Positions 27,444-36,213 of a DNA stretch of 64,000 nt are shown one piece after another. The notes under the pieces are model-generated. The model was not told where the DNA came from. It worked only from the letters and a program-made list of their open reading frames with translations, and did not search any database. The position numbers were made by a program, and so were the translations under genes. The stretch is from the NCBI RefSeq assembly GCF_012927205.1, contig NZ_JABBGC010000002.1, positions 1 to 64,000 on the forward strand. The letters run 5' to 3'. Position 1 is the first letter of the stretch; every line of letters begins with the position of its first letter. The stretch comes from Chitinophaga fulva (GTDB lineage: Bacteria; Bacteroidota; Bacteroidia; Chitinophagales; Chitinophagaceae).

Positions 27444-28082
27444 ATGAACGGATGGATCTATGGATACTATGTGATGCTGGTGACATGTTTTGCCATTAGC
27501 CTGTTTAACCTGCAATTCACGCAGGTAAAGCAGCTGGCCGTGTTATTGGGGTTCTCCATATTATCGGAGGTGATGGTGGAATTGATCGGGAAGCGTGGTT
27601 CCCATTTCTTTATTGTATACCACTTTTTTGTGGTGCTGGAATATAGTCTGATAACAATTATTTTACGATCAGGAATCAAGGATGAACGTTGGCGGTTGCT
27701 GATGTGGGTTTCAATATTTGTGTTTGGCGCGATATCACTCGTGCATAGCTTCGCCTATGGCGGTTGGCGTTATTTCCCGGGCATTAATATTACCATTGAG
27801 AGCTTCCTGGTCATTTGCTGGTGCCTTTTATCCTTTTTTACGATTACCCCCAATAGTGAAGCGTCTATATTCCGGCACCCGGATTTCTGGCTGACCCTTG
27901 CGTTTTTCTTTTATTTCGCCGGGTCCATGTGTGTTAACGGCTTTTACAATCTGTTATTGGCCGGTGATGCACGGTCTGCCAGGCATCTTTTTACGATTTT
28001 GAACTCATTATCCAATTACCTGTTGTATATTATGCTGATAAAAAGCATCGTATGCTTCCGGTCAAACAGGATTTCTTCGTAG
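27444..28082 (+). CDS. Multi-pass membrane protein of unknown function
   Basis: The 212-residue protein has about six or seven hydrophobic helices (for example YGYYVMLVTCFAISLF, SILSEVMVELIG, LLMWVSIFVFGAISLV, LTLAFFFYFAGSMCV) with short loops and no large domain. Such proteins lie before histidine kinases in many Bacteroidota genomes and may sense a membrane signal; this is inference from position. Its end overlaps the kinase start by 31 bases, which implies translational coupling. Confidence 0.7.
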   Translation: MNGWIYGYYVMLVTCFAISLFNLQFTQVKQLAVLLGFSILSEVMVELIGKRGSHFFIVYHFFVVLEYSLITIILRSGIKDERWRLLMWVSIFVFGAISLVHSFAYGGWRYFPGINITIESFLVICWCLLSFFTITPNSEASIFRHPDFWLTLAFFFYFAGSMCVNGFYNLLLAGDARSARHLFTILNSLSNYLLYIMLIKSIVCFRSNRISS

Positions 28083-28843
28083 CAGTCATATTACTCACCT
28101 TGTTGTTTACCATCATGGGGTTGATAGTGATTGTGGCGATCATTAATTACAAGAAAAAACAACAAGCTTACCTGCATCAGCTAAAATTAATGAAAGAAGA
28201 GTATGATAAACAATTGATGTGGTCTCAGATCGAGATACAGGAAGAAACCTTTGCCCACCTGGGGCAGGAGCTTCACGACGATATCGGCCAATTGTTAACC
28301 AGTACCAAACTATTGATCAATGTTACCCAGCGTAACCTGACCGATGCACCGGAGACGTTAAAGACCGCCGAAGAAACCCTCAGTACGGCCATTCATCATC
28401 TGCGCGCGCTGTCCAAATCGTTCAGCCGTCAGTGGTTGGACCAGTTCAGCCTGGTCGATAACCTGAAGGGCGAAGTGGCCCGTATCAATGCCAGTCGTAC
28501 CATCAAGGTGAAGTTTACGCACGAACTGGCCGAGCTGCCGCTACAGGCAGAGCCGCAGATCATTTTGTTCCGTATCATACAGGAAGCCATGCAAAATTGC
28601 CTGAAACATGCCCGTCCGCAAGTGATTGATATCAGCATGCGTATAGCAGAAAAGGCATTACTGTTGATCATTGCAGATGACGGCGCCGGCTTTGATAAAG
28701 CTGGCATGTCCGCCACCGGACTGGGTATCCGGAACATGCAACACCGCACCCGGCTATTGGGCGGAACGATCGACTGGGAAAAGACGGATGCAGGAGGTAC
28801 TGCTGTGTTGATAAAATTACCCGTTGAACCAAATCAGTTATGA
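28052..28843 (+). CDS. Sensor histidine kinase, NarL/DesK type
   Basis: The 263-residue kinase has one N-terminal membrane helix (about residues 7-31), a short coiled segment and a HisKA_3 dimerisation domain with the phospho-accepting His75 in LGQELHDDIGQLL. The ATPase domain shows IIQEAMQNCLKHA (N box), DDGAGFDKAG (G1) and GLGIRNMQHRTRLLGG (G2). There is no periplasmic sensor domain, so the signal probably comes from the membrane or from the upstream membrane protein. It overlaps that gene by 31 bases and the response regulator by 4 (ATGA), so the three are translated together. Confidence 0.9.
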   Translation: MLPVKQDFFVAVILLTLLFTIMGLIVIVAIINYKKKQQAYLHQLKLMKEEYDKQLMWSQIEIQEETFAHLGQELHDDIGQLLTSTKLLINVTQRNLTDAPETLKTAEETLSTAIHHLRALSKSFSRQWLDQFSLVDNLKGEVARINASRTIKVKFTHELAELPLQAEPQIILFRIIQEAMQNCLKHARPQVIDISMRIAEKALLLIIADDGAGFDKAGMSATGLGIRNMQHRTRLLGGTIDWEKTDAGGTAVLIKLPVEPNQL

Positions 28844-29475
28844 ACATCAAAATTGCCATCGCAGACGACCATCAGTTATTCCTCAAATCACTCAGCCTGC
28901 TCATAGCGGGCTTTAACGGTTTTAATATTGTAGCGGAAGCAGTCAACGGAAAAGAGTTGCTGGACAAAATCACAGCGCTGCCAGCACCGCCGGACATCGT
29001 ACTGCTCGACGTGAACATGCCTGTTATGGACGGCCCCAAAGCTACGGCCCTGTTGCAGAAACAGCATCCGGGCATCCGGATAGCGGCGCTGTCCATGAAA
29101 GAAAATGACAATACCATCATCACCATGCTCAAAGCCGGTTGTTGTGCTTATCTGCTGAAAGATATCCATCCGGTGGAACTGGAAAAAGCCCTGCGGGAGA
29201 TACATGAATCAGGCTACTACCACAACGATGCCTCTAATGTGAACTATCGCCGGCTGATCCTCCAATCCGAACAGCAGGAGACGATCACCGAAAGGGAGAA
29301 AGAGTTTCTGAGCCTCGCCTGTAGTGATCTTACCTATAAAGCCATCGCGCAGAAGATGAATGTTTCTGAACGTACTGTAGACGGTTACCGCGAAATCCTT
29401 TTCCACAAACTCAACGTACAAAGCCGCACCGGTATGGTGCTTGAAGCGCTGCGCCGGCAGCTGGTTTCCCTCTAG
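28840..29475 (+). CDS. LuxR/NarL-type response regulator
   Basis: The 211-residue protein has a receiver domain with the acidic pair DD at residues 9-10, the phosphorylation site Asp57 in VLLDVNMPVMDG and the conserved lysine in CAYLLKDIHP. A C-terminal LuxR helix-turn-helix follows (TEREKEFLSLACSDLTYKAI...VSERTVDGYREILFHKLNVQ). Its ATG overlaps the kinase stop. An ABC exporter begins 130 bases downstream on the same strand and is a natural candidate target, as in bacitracin- or membrane-stress modules, though this is unproven. Confidence 0.92.
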   Translation: MNIKIAIADDHQLFLKSLSLLIAGFNGFNIVAEAVNGKELLDKITALPAPPDIVLLDVNMPVMDGPKATALLQKQHPGIRIAALSMKENDNTIITMLKAGCCAYLLKDIHPVELEKALREIHESGYYHNDASNVNYRRLILQSEQQETITEREKEFLSLACSDLTYKAIAQKMNVSERTVDGYREILFHKLNVQSRTGMVLEALRRQLVSL

Positions 29476-29605
29476 TGGCCCGGTTTACCGGTTAAAAGCT
29501 GCACTTTACCGACCTGTACTGGTCGTTGACCTTATTTCCCCATGTGCCCTTTGTTGGTTTTTGTATCATTGTAACCTGTTCATTCATCCAAAATCGAATC
29601 AGCAC

Positions 29606-30385
29606 ATGAGTAATCAACAAAGGGCTATCCTAGAGGTAGACCAGCTGAGTGTTTCCTATGGCCATTTTCAGGCAGTGCGGCAGGTATCCTTTGCCGTGGA
29701 GTCAGGTGAAATTTTTGGTTTACTGGGGCCAAACGGTGCCGGCAAAACCAGTACCCTGAGCGCTATTGAAGGATTGTTGCGGCCACAAGGCGGACAAATC
29801 AACGTTGCCGGTTTCAGTATCCTCGACCAGCCCCTTTACGCCAAAGCCAACATGGGCGTACAATTACAATCCACCAGTTTTCAGGCAGAACTCAACGTGG
29901 CCGAAATCATCCGGCTGTTTGCCGGTATCTATGGCAAAGAAATGACCCCTGCTGAAGTAGAAGAGAAACTCGTTGAAATCAACCTGCAGGATTCAGGCAG
30001 TAAACGTTTCGGTCAGTTGTCCGGCGGACAACAACAGCGGGTATCGCTGGTCATTTCCACTATTCATGATCCGCAGCTGGTGCTGCTGGACGAGCCCACC
30101 ACAGGACTGGACCCTCAGTCCAGAAGACAGCTGTGGGACCGCATCGAGGCTATCAAAGCCAAAGGTCATGCTGTGCTGCTTACTACTCATTCCATGGAAG
30201 AAGCCGAGGCAGTCTGTGATCGCATCGCCATCATCGATCATGGCCGGGTGATCGCCATTGATACGCCCGAAGCCCTGATAGCAGCGCATCGCAACGACCC
30301 CGATGTTATTGCTGTGTGCCGCAAAGGCAAGGTCACCCTCGAAGATGTATTTATCGGTCTTACCGGCCGGGCTGTCCGTTCATAA
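29606..30385 (+). CDS. ABC transporter ATP-binding protein
   Basis: The ATPase of about 259 residues has Walker A GPNGAGKTST, the Q-loop near VQLQSTSF, the signature LSGGQQQRVS, Walker B LVLLDEPTTGLDP and the H-loop TTHSMEEAE. The subfamily is the DrrA/NatA-type exporter group of ABC-2 systems. I use the ATG at 29606 rather than an upstream TTG at 29441, which would overlap the response regulator and lacks homologous sequence. The permease gene follows after 15 bases. Confidence 0.93.
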   Translation: MSNQQRAILEVDQLSVSYGHFQAVRQVSFAVESGEIFGLLGPNGAGKTSTLSAIEGLLRPQGGQINVAGFSILDQPLYAKANMGVQLQSTSFQAELNVAEIIRLFAGIYGKEMTPAEVEEKLVEINLQDSGSKRFGQLSGGQQQRVSLVISTIHDPQLVLLDEPTTGLDPQSRRQLWDRIEAIKAKGHAVLLTTHSMEEAEAVCDRIAIIDHGRVIAIDTPEALIAAHRNDPDVIAVCRKGKVTLEDVFIGLTGRAVRS

Positions 30386-30400
30386 CTCAACACCTACTTT

Positions 30401-31144
30401 ATGCAAACCAAAATACCTCAAACTTCTTCCGTGATGTCCGCTTTATTGCGGGCTGATTTTACCACCCTGTGGCGTAACCGTCGTTCGCTGCGGCTGGTGC
30501 TGCTGGTGCCTGTGGTGATCGTCATCTCCTGGAAAGGAATGGTGAAAATGATGGGCGGCCCTTATGTGATCTCCGGTGGTATCACCATTGGCCTGATCAG
30601 TATCGGCCTGCTGGGTTATACCAATTCCATTGCGCGTGACCGCGATAAAGGAGTGTTCCAGCGCCTGCGTGTAGGGCCGGTGGCCGCGTGGACCATCATG
30701 TGCAGCCGTATCATGGTGCAGATAGCCACTATCATGGCCATGACCATCGCCATCTTTGCCGTTGGCAATCTGGTAGACAAAATTGTATTGTCGCCGCTGG
30801 GTTATCTGACGGGCTTCTTTGCTGCCGTATTGGGCGGTGCACTGTACCTCAGTCTCGGTCAGCTGATCGTAGGGCTGATTAAAAACCCGGAGACGGTGAA
30901 TTCCACTACACGATTGGTATATTTTATCTTTATTATGGTGGGGATGCTGGGCAACTTCGGTGTGTTGGGTGATGTGGTTAAAGAGATGGTGCAGTGGTCG
31001 CCCTATGGTGTGGTGAACCACATGATTGGTACTGCGCTGCAACCAGAAACCTGGAACCTGCAGGCTACATACGCGTTGCTGGCCACGCTCGGATATTCAG
31101 CCGTATTCGGTATCCTCGGCATTCGTTTCTTTAAGTGGAACTAA
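30401..31144 (+). CDS. ABC-2 type transporter permease
   Basis: The 247-residue membrane protein has an amphipathic N-terminus (LLRADFTTLWRNRRSLRLVL) and about six membrane helices. The cytoplasmic segment NSIARDRDKGVFQRLRVGPV is typical of ABC-2 permeases. Together with the ATPase 15 bases upstream it should form an exporter for a lipid, drug or peptide. It is the last gene before the tRNA. Confidence 0.9.
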   Translation: MQTKIPQTSSVMSALLRADFTTLWRNRRSLRLVLLVPVVIVISWKGMVKMMGGPYVISGGITIGLISIGLLGYTNSIARDRDKGVFQRLRVGPVAAWTIMCSRIMVQIATIMAMTIAIFAVGNLVDKIVLSPLGYLTGFFAAVLGGALYLSLGQLIVGLIKNPETVNSTTRLVYFIFIMVGMLGNFGVLGDVVKEMVQWSPYGVVNHMIGTALQPETWNLQATYALLATLGYSAVFGILGIRFFKWN

Positions 31145-31251
31145 TCTGTCTGATGATCACTTCCTCAATCCGGTGCTTTGCTGCAATTGTTTATAGTGCT
31201 GGTTTTCAGCCTGTTTGTTACTGTTGACTGAAAAAATATTTCAGCAAAAAA

Positions 31252-31282
31252 TTTGGAGAAATGAAATGAGTGCTTATCTTTG
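31252..31282 (+). promoter_or_regulatory. Promoter of the tRNA-Leu gene
   Basis: TTTG (31252-31255) and TATCTTTG (31275-31282) are separated by 19 bases, an excellent match to the Bacteroidota TTTG-N19-TAnnTTTG promoter. The tRNA begins 25 bases after it. Confidence 0.82.
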
Positions 31283-31306
31283 CGCTCCCTGATCACAATA
31301 TCAGTT

Positions 31307-31390
31307 GCCCAGATGGCGAAATTGGTAGACGCACTGTGTTCAGGTCGCAGCGCCTGCAAGGGTGTGCTGGTTCGAATCCAGTTCTGGGCA
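31307..31390 (+). tRNA. tRNA-Leu (anticodon CAG)
   Basis: The 84-base class II tRNA has acceptor stem GCCCAGA pairing with TCTGGGC plus discriminator A. The D arm reads GCG...CGC with TTGG in the loop. The anticodon stem is CTGTG/CGCAG around loop TTCAGGT with CAG at 31341-31343. It has a long variable arm as expected for Leu, and a T arm containing GGTTCGAATCC. The CCA end is not encoded. An AT-rich island begins directly after it, so its 3' end is a likely integration site. Confidence 0.96.
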
Positions 31391-31395
31391 CGTAA

Positions 31396-31438
31396 GTGGA
31401 CAAATCGAGATTTACTTCGGTTTGTCCACTTTTTTTTT
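31396..31438 (+). terminator. Terminator of the tRNA-Leu transcript
   Basis: GTGGACAAA (31396-31404) pairs with TTTGTCCAC (31421-31429), and nine T residues follow. It starts 6 bases after the tRNA. No gene lies in the next 215 bases before the helicase gene. Confidence 0.9.
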
Positions 31439-31653
31439 ATCAAAAATCGCGTCCATACTGTATATTAACTTGATGGCTTCGTGAGTTGGGCGGTTCGATA
31501 ATGACTTCCGTCAAAAACGAGTTTTTCGAGGAAAGTCGAACCAATAATTGGACTAGTCCCATTGTGGAGAAAAACACTTACAATTGATGAAGTTCCGTAT
31601 ATTTGAAATTGTGGGTAGGATGATAAAGAATCTGACGGGTCTAAAAAAATAAA

Positions 31654-33669
31654 ATGACAAGACAGGAGGCAGAACTTATACTACTACGAATTTTTGGTAT
31701 CGCTAAATTCCATGATGAGCAATGGACTGCCATAGAGCGGGTTTTGAAAGGTGAACGCGTATTGCTTATTGAGAAAACGGGATTCGGGAAATCGCTATGT
31801 TTTCAGTTCCCTGCAACAGTTTTCAAAGGAATAACTATTATTTTTTCTCCACTTATTGCTTTAATGAGAGATCAGGTAAAGAAATTGAATGCAAAAGGAG
31901 TATCTGCAAGATGTATTAATAGTGAACAGACCCCAGAGGAAAACTCTCAAATAATTAGTGAAGCGAAAACAGGGCAAGTTAAAATACTTTATATAGCACC
32001 AGAAAGACAGGAAAATAGTGAGTGGGTGGAGGCAACAAGCCAAATGAACATATCTATGGTTGTTGTCGATGAAGCACATTGTATTTCTGTCTGGGGCCAT
32101 GATTTTCGTCCAGCCTTCAGACGAATAATCAATCTCATAAAACTATTACCCAAAGGACTGCCTGTGTTGGCAACAACAGCAACAGCAACTCAAAAAGTTG
32201 AACGGGATATTGCTCAACAGATTGGAGGGAGTATCAGCACTATCAGAGGTAATTTGATGAGGGATAATTTTAAACTTTTTGTTGTTAAAGTTGCTTCGGA
32301 AGAAGAAAAGTTTATTTGGTTGGGACAGTATTTGAATAAGTTGCCTGGCTCCGGAATTCTTTATACAGGGACAAGGTTTGATACCGAAATTTATTCGAAG
32401 TGGTTTGAGTATTTGAATATATCTTCTACTGCGTATAATGCAGGTCTTGATACGGACTCGAGAATAGCAATTGAGAATGGATTGATGACCAATCAATGGA
32501 AATGTATTATTTCTACTAATGCTTTGGGCATGGGAATTGATAAACCAGATATTCGTTTTATTATTCATAGTCAGATACCTCAATCTCCGATACATTACTA
32601 TCAGGAGATTGGTAGAGCTGGCAGAGATGGTAATTCTGCTAATATTATTCTTTTTTATAATCCAGAAGATAGAAAGCTCCCAGAGGCTTTTATTGAAGGA
32701 GGTAGACCGTCATTGAAAAAGTATGAAAAAGTCATTCTTGCAGTTAAATCTGATCTTTTAGGTGAATGGGATTTAATGAGGGTGACTAATATGAAGCAAA
32801 ATCAAATCAGGGTAATTAAAGCAGACCTAATAGAACAAGGGATCATACGAGAAGTGATGATTGGGAAAAGTAAAAAATATGAATTTATTCCAGGTTCACC
32901 CTCACTGAATACTAAAGTTTTTGATGAACTTCGTAATTCAAAGTTGAATGATCTTGAATCTATGATTCAATACGTCGGGACTGAGGAATCCAGAATGAAA
33001 TTTCTTTGTGATTATTTAGGTGATAATTCAGATCGCCAATTTAATAATTGCGACAACACAGGAGAGCAAAAGATTGGCGTTTCAGTAACCCCTGAATGGT
33101 CTGAAAAGTTACAAAGCTTTAGAGAAAATTATTTCCCGGAATTAGAGGTGGAATCGAAAAATTCAAATATGAGTAATGGTGTTGCTGCATCCTACTATGG
33201 TGTTTCCAATGTTGGAGCGGCATTACATCGTTCAAAATATGAAGGGGGAGGGGATTATGCGGACTTTTTACTGAAATTGGTTCTTAAAGCTTTCAGAAAG
33301 AAATTTGGGCAGGAGAAATTTGATTTGATCGTCTATGTTCCTCCTACCTCTTCTGGCGACTTGGTGAAGAACTTTGCAACTAAGATTTCGCAAGTTTTAA
33401 AGTTTCCGATTTCCCACAACCTTCAAAAGATTCGAAAAACTGACCAACAGAAAATTTTTGAAAATAGTCTCCTGAAATCGGATAACGTAAATGGAGCATT
33501 TACGTTTACAGCACCAGATGAAATAAATGGGAAGAGTGTTCTACTTATTGATGATATTTTTGATAGCGGGGCAACAATAAAAGAAATAGGTAAAATATTA
33601 ACTAACTTTGGAGCAAGTAAAATAGTTCCTATTGTAATAGCACGCACTGTAGGAGGTGATTTAGTATGA
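31654..33669 (+). CDS. RecQ-like helicase fused to a ComFC-like phosphoribosyltransferase
   Basis: Residues 1 to about 350 are a RecQ-type SF2 helicase: Walker A GFGKS (43-47), DEAH (139-142) in VVVDEAHCISVWGHDFRP, motif III LATTATAT and motif VI QEIGRAGRDG. A degenerate RecQ zinc region follows (FLCDYLGD...NNCDNT), with only two of the usual four cysteines. The last 160 residues are a type I phosphoribosyltransferase domain with the PRPP loop LLIDDIFDSGATIKEIG (about 630-646), like competence protein ComFC. The helicase would unwind DNA with ATP; the role of the transferase domain is unclear. Codons are much more AT-rich than in the chromosome to the left. The stop overlaps the DprA-like start (ATGA), so the two proteins are co-produced. 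Confidence 0.88.
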   Translation: MTRQEAELILLRIFGIAKFHDEQWTAIERVLKGERVLLIEKTGFGKSLCFQFPATVFKGITIIFSPLIALMRDQVKKLNAKGVSARCINSEQTPEENSQIISEAKTGQVKILYIAPERQENSEWVEATSQMNISMVVVDEAHCISVWGHDFRPAFRRIINLIKLLPKGLPVLATTATATQKVERDIAQQIGGSISTIRGNLMRDNFKLFVVKVASEEEKFIWLGQYLNKLPGSGILYTGTRFDTEIYSKWFEYLNISSTAYNAGLDTDSRIAIENGLMTNQWKCIISTNALGMGIDKPDIRFIIHSQIPQSPIHYYQEIGRAGRDGNSANIILFYNPEDRKLPEAFIEGGRPSLKKYEKVILAVKSDLLGEWDLMRVTNMKQNQIRVIKADLIEQGIIREVMIGKSKKYEFIPGSPSLNTKVFDELRNSKLNDLESMIQYVGTEESRMKFLCDYLGDNSDRQFNNCDNTGEQKIGVSVTPEWSEKLQSFRENYFPELEVESKNSNMSNGVAASYYGVSNVGAALHRSKYEGGGDYADFLLKLVLKAFRKKFGQEKFDLIVYVPPTSSGDLVKNFATKISQVLKFPISHNLQKIRKTDQQKIFENSLLKSDNVNGAFTFTAPDEINGKSVLLIDDIFDSGATIKEIGKILTNFGASKIVPIVIARTVGGDLV

Positions 33670-34814
33670 TAAAAGAAGCAGCCGCATATTGGATAGCATT
33701 GGCACATTTGCCCAAATGGGGCCATTTGAAGATAAATAATCTTATTATTAAATTTTTCCATGAAAATAAGATTTCTATTGAAGAGTTTTTTCAATTAGGA
33801 GAAAAAGACTGGCGAGGTATTTATCAGTTGGATGAGAAACAAATTTTTGACTTGAATAAAGCAAAATTAGAGTTGCCAGGGAATGCTTTTTTAGCAGAAT
33901 CATTATTTAGTCAAGGTTTTGAAATAATTCCAATTACATCGCAGGATTATTCAAAAACATTAAAGACTAATTTAAAAGCCACTCATGCTCCTGCTGTACT
34001 TTATATTAAAGGAAATGGTAAGATCCTTTCTGAAAAGTCGGTCGCTATAGTTGGCTCTCGTGATGCCTCCGAAACCGCCTTGGAATTCACAGATAATATT
34101 GCTCAACTTGCAAGTAAAGAGTTTAAGGTGGTTGTTAGCGGATTCGCCAAGGGGGTTGACAAGAAAGCATTGGATTCAGCAATTTTTTATAAGGGGCAGA
34201 GTGTCATTGTACTTCCTCAGGGAATTATGACTTTTGCTTCTGGATTTAAAAATTATTATAAACAAATTATTGATGGAGATGTCCTAGTGTTAAGCACATT
34301 TTTTCCCAAAGCACCGTGGAGAACAGAATTGGCGATGGCTAGAAATCCCATTATTTATGGACTTGCCAATGAAATTTATGTAGCTGAATCATCCGAAAAA
34401 GGAGGAACTTGGTCTGGTGTTATGGATGGACTAAAGAAAAATAGAAGCATTTTTGTCCGTAAGCCAGAACCTGGAGAGAAGAATGCCAATAATATTTTAA
34501 TACAAAAGGGGGCTATTCCTGTTGATATCAATGGGCAGAGATTGTCTGAAGTGTATAATGCCCCATTGTTTGATGTCATATCACTCGTTCAAGAGTCTGA
34601 TGCTGACTTTTTTGCTTCTGAAATCCGATCAGTATTTAATGGTAAGCCATTAAGTGCAAAAGAAGTAATCTTAAAATTAAAATTAGATTGGACAACACAA
34701 AAGATGAATAATTATTTAAAGAAAATAGATTTTATTGAAACTATTAAGGAGAAAAAAGGTAATCTCTTTAAGCTTAAAGAAGCTACTGATAAGACTCAAC
34801 CAACCCTTTTTTGA
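33666..34814 (+). CDS. DprA-like DNA-processing protein
   Basis: The 382-residue protein has an N-terminal helical region and then the DprA Rossmann-like fold with VAIVGSRDAS (residues 126-135) and VVSGFAKGVDKKALD (156-170). Conserved late segments are GGTWSGVMDGLKKNR and a winged-helix-like end (KPLSAKEVILKLKLDWTTQK). DprA binds single-stranded DNA and loads RecA in transformation. This copy is diverged: GVDKKA replaces the usual GIDxxAH. It ends in QPTLF, matching the Qxx(L/M)F motif by which proteins bind the sliding clamp. Its start overlaps the stop of the RecQ-transferase gene, so the pair forms one functional unit. It is probably mobile, not the housekeeping dprA. Confidence 0.85.
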   Translation: MIKEAAAYWIALAHLPKWGHLKINNLIIKFFHENKISIEEFFQLGEKDWRGIYQLDEKQIFDLNKAKLELPGNAFLAESLFSQGFEIIPITSQDYSKTLKTNLKATHAPAVLYIKGNGKILSEKSVAIVGSRDASETALEFTDNIAQLASKEFKVVVSGFAKGVDKKALDSAIFYKGQSVIVLPQGIMTFASGFKNYYKQIIDGDVLVLSTFFPKAPWRTELAMARNPIIYGLANEIYVAESSEKGGTWSGVMDGLKKNRSIFVRKPEPGEKNANNILIQKGAIPVDINGQRLSEVYNAPLFDVISLVQESDADFFASEIRSVFNGKPLSAKEVILKLKLDWTTQKMNNYLKKIDFIETIKEKKGNLFKLKEATDKTQPTLF

Positions 34815-35073
34815 TTTGTAAAACTATAAAGTAAAGTATACGGACACACAGGCTTTAAAAAATATGAACAGGAAAAACGCTTGAAACTTCCTTCTGTATC
34901 AGTTTATTGTCTTCCGGGATTATTATAATAAGTACTTCAAAAGTAGGCCCTATTAAAGGAAATTGTTCGTTAATAATTTTGAGAATAACATTTAACCGAA
35001 TGCGGTTGCATGAGGCAAACACAGTAGTTGGGTATTACCCAAACATAGCTGGCTACCCGAATGTCAAAGCCGC

Positions 35074-35421
35074 TTACATATCCGCTGGCTCTCTCTTTGA
35101 CTGTGGTGGTGGTGTGGTATCTTTCTTTTCATCAGTAAAAGAAACACGGGCGGGTTGCTTTTGCGATAAGCGTTGTAGCAAGTCGGCAACACTACAATTA
35201 AAATAAAGCGTTCCAAAGTCCACCCAACTACCTTCCCGGTTCCATGATCATACCAGACGTTTTAACTGCCTGTTAACTTTGAAGGAAGGTGTTTTTTCAT
35301 CCCGCAGCGGGGATAGATACCAATAGTCTTGGTTTCTTATCTTTTGGGTCAAGTGGTTTAATGAAGTTAGGTAATCTACCAGATCAATCTGCTTTGCTTC
35401 TGCACACATTAAACTTTTCAT
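35074..35421 (-). pseudogene. Decayed CHC2 zinc-finger primase of a mobile element
   Basis: The minus strand encodes the start of a DnaG/toprim-type primase of the kind carried by Bacteroidota conjugative elements: EAKQIDLVDYLTSLNH, then KIRNQDYWYLSPLRDEKTPS. An extra A in an A-run near 35256 shifts the frame. A missing G about 30 bases later restores it, after which the expected GSWVDFGTLYFNCSVADLLQ and SQKQPARVSFTDE can be read. The frame ends at a TAA at 35074, far short of the usual length. It shows that the island derives from a mobile element. Confidence 0.75.
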
Positions 35422-35461
35422 ATACGCGTTTTCGGGTTCACGATAATTATGTACAATAGAA

Positions 35462-35598
35462 AAACGGCCTACAAGCACTGGTTTTTAAACCAAAATGCTT
35501 GCAAGCCGTTCTAAATCAGCTAAAAAGTGGTTCGACAAAAGTACACTCTGGGCACTTAAATTAAAAGGCTTGTAAGTTGATGCTTACAAGCCTTTTTT
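35462..35598. terminator. Two hairpins sharing CTTGTAAGC-type stems
   Basis: AACGGCCTACAAGCA near 35461 pairs imperfectly with TGCTTGCAAGCCGTT near 35499. AAGGCTTGTAAG (35565-35576) pairs perfectly with CTTACAAGCCTT (35583-35594), and T residues follow. The second is a good + strand terminator. Both stand at the right edge of the island. Confidence 0.6.
35547..35555. repeat. Short repeat of the tRNA-Leu 3' end (candidate right att)
   Basis: TCTGGGCAC at 35547-35555 repeats the last bases of the tRNA-Leu gene (31383-31391). TGGTTCGA just upstream (35528-35535) also occurs in the tRNA T arm, though the spacing differs by four bases. If this is a real attachment remnant, the island spans about 31391-35555 and includes the RecQ/DprA pair. 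The match is short and could be chance. Confidence 0.35.
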
Positions 35599-36213
35599 CA
35601 TTTAGTCAAATATTGTCAATTTCAAGTTGATTGAAAGCCTGGGCGTAGGTGTAATATTCTCTGACTATGGTGAAATACGCTTGCGCTATTTTTTAATAAC
35701 TGATCGGCATGAGATGATGCCGCATTATGGAGGATGCCTGTCCTTATGTTCCGGAGTTCAAGCTTTGTGTCAAACGGAAGAACGAATATATCCAATCAGG
35801 GAGGTTGACTAATGAAGCGATGGTTGGTAGTGAAAAGGAGACCGGCTTGATCATAGCGACCTTAATGTGGGCGTGTAATAAAAAATGTTGCAACGTGCAA
35901 TGTACTCGATTAATAAATTTGAAATACTAAAGTGTACTAAATCAATTGTCTGAAAAAGTGTGAAGAATTTATTTGGAATTATTATTATTTTTTTGCTACT
36001 TTAGTTCACGGAAACAAACTTATAAAACCCTCATAATAATTGTTTACGTTTTTGCTCGTTAAGAAAATCCTTGTCAACATTTAGAATTGATAATTGAAAA
36101 CACCTGATACCAGCCTGTGAAGGATAAGCCTCTCGAAAAGTATATAGCTGGTATTCGCCAACATTCGTTTATTTATCTGAGGATAGTCCCGAATATTTTA
36201 TTGCGGAGAACTT
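35599..36213. other. Gene-poor stretch before the biosynthetic cluster
   Basis: No intact gene is visible. The frame at 35727-35930 reads like a decayed protein (EFKLCVKRKNEYIQSGRLTN) but I cannot name it. From about 35900 the DNA is very AT-rich and should include the promoter of the methyltransferase gene at 36214. I could not place a convincing TAnnTTTG element. Confidence 0.4.

Noticed and set aside
34907..35206. A 99-codon + strand frame after the DprA-like gene
   Set aside because: It lies largely opposite the decayed primase gene, whose minus-strand reading gives family-typical residues; the + reading does not.
35248..35478. The 76-codon minus-strand frame as an intact small gene
   Set aside because: It is the front of a primase stopped by a frameshift, with the rest readable in a neighbouring frame.
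31391..36213. An integrase or transposase for the island
   Set aside because: No tyrosine or serine recombinase and no DDE transposase can be read on either strand in this stretch.
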